DNA from: an uncultured Desulfuromonadales bacterium
Lineage (GTDB): Bacteria > Desulfobacterota > Desulfuromonadia > Desulfuromonadales > Geopsychrobacteraceae
Direction of reading: 5' to 3'
NCBI GenBank assembly: GCA_947259715.1
Contig: CAMYNR010000203.1
Span: 1 to 43,401 of the forward strand
Length of the DNA stretch: 43,401 nucleotides
Below are positions 43,399 through 43,401 of the stretch, piece after piece. The first letter of the stretch is position 1, and every line of letters begins with the position of its first letter. The notes under the pieces were generated by a model, which saw only the letters and a list, made by a program, of their open reading frames with translations, was not told where the DNA came from and ran no database searches. The position numbers were made by a program, and so were the translations under genes.

Positions 43399-43401
43399 AT
43401 G
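43399..43401 (+). CDS. Start codon of the next gene (cut by window edge)
   Basis: ATG at the last three bases, preceded by GGAGAAGG at 43388-43395 at ideal spacing, 33 bp after the lipoprotein stop. Only the start codon is visible. Confidence 0.6.

Overview
The window reads as chromosomal core DNA from a Gram-negative, Desulfuromonadales-like (Desulfobacterota, formerly deltaproteobacterial) bacterium. This rests on gene order and protein style, not on a database search. The run pheA-tyrA-aroA-cmk-ispH-rpsA-sppA-ihfB is one I associate with Geobacter and Desulfuromonas relatives. The HD-GYP sensor carries a CxxCH haem-type motif in its periplasmic part, several genes start with TTG or GTG, and lipoproteins, Lgt and L,D-transpeptidase point to a diderm. 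There are no insertion sequences, prophage genes, CRISPR arrays, tRNAs or rRNAs.

Layout. 1-1154: tail of an unknown gene, then argC. 1237-5683: a compact three-gene unit (pseudokinase-TPR membrane protein, L,D-transpeptidase, DUF1566 protein) whose products all end in the same NTF2/SnoaL-like domain; a terminator follows. 5780-7873 (minus): membrane HD-GYP c-di-GMP phosphodiesterase with a haem-type motif. 8247-14002: queA-tgt-yajC-secD-secF plus a membrane-anchored TPR protein, closed by a perfect 13-bp hairpin. 14071-17334: beta-helix lipoprotein, recJ, unknown membrane protein. 17434-24156: class IV aminotransferase, GNAT acetyltransferase, DUF3754 membrane protein, murB, BioD-like/DRTGG ATPase and a class I aminotransferase on mixed strands. 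24264-33441: ADP-ribosylglycohydrolase, the aromatic amino acid genes pheA-tyrA-aroA, then cmk, ispH, rpsA, sppA and ihfB.

33408-33871 is a 460-bp stretch without a protein gene, and I consider it the most informative non-coding part. It holds a 6S RNA on the minus strand with its own TTGACA/TACTAT promoter. Immediately downstream is a second long rod-shaped RNA candidate closed by an 18-bp interrupted stem, and then a bidirectional terminator shared with ihfB. 33884-36240: RluA-type pseudouridine synthase, lgt and a HAD phosphatase. 36295-40646 (minus): a partner-switching module made of a small membrane protein, a solute:sodium symporter fused through a STAC-like linker and GAF to a PP2C/SpoIIE phosphatase, a STAS antagonist and an RsbW-like kinase. 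40872-43366: a large TPR lipoprotein and a DUF4292/LolB-like lipoprotein; the next gene begins at the last three bases.

Main anomalies: rpsA is broken by an out-of-frame deletion that removes about 40 residues around the start of S1 domain 3 (a real lesion or an assembly error); the kinase-like protein lacks the catalytic residues; and the symporter is fused to a phosphatase instead of to a histidine kinase.
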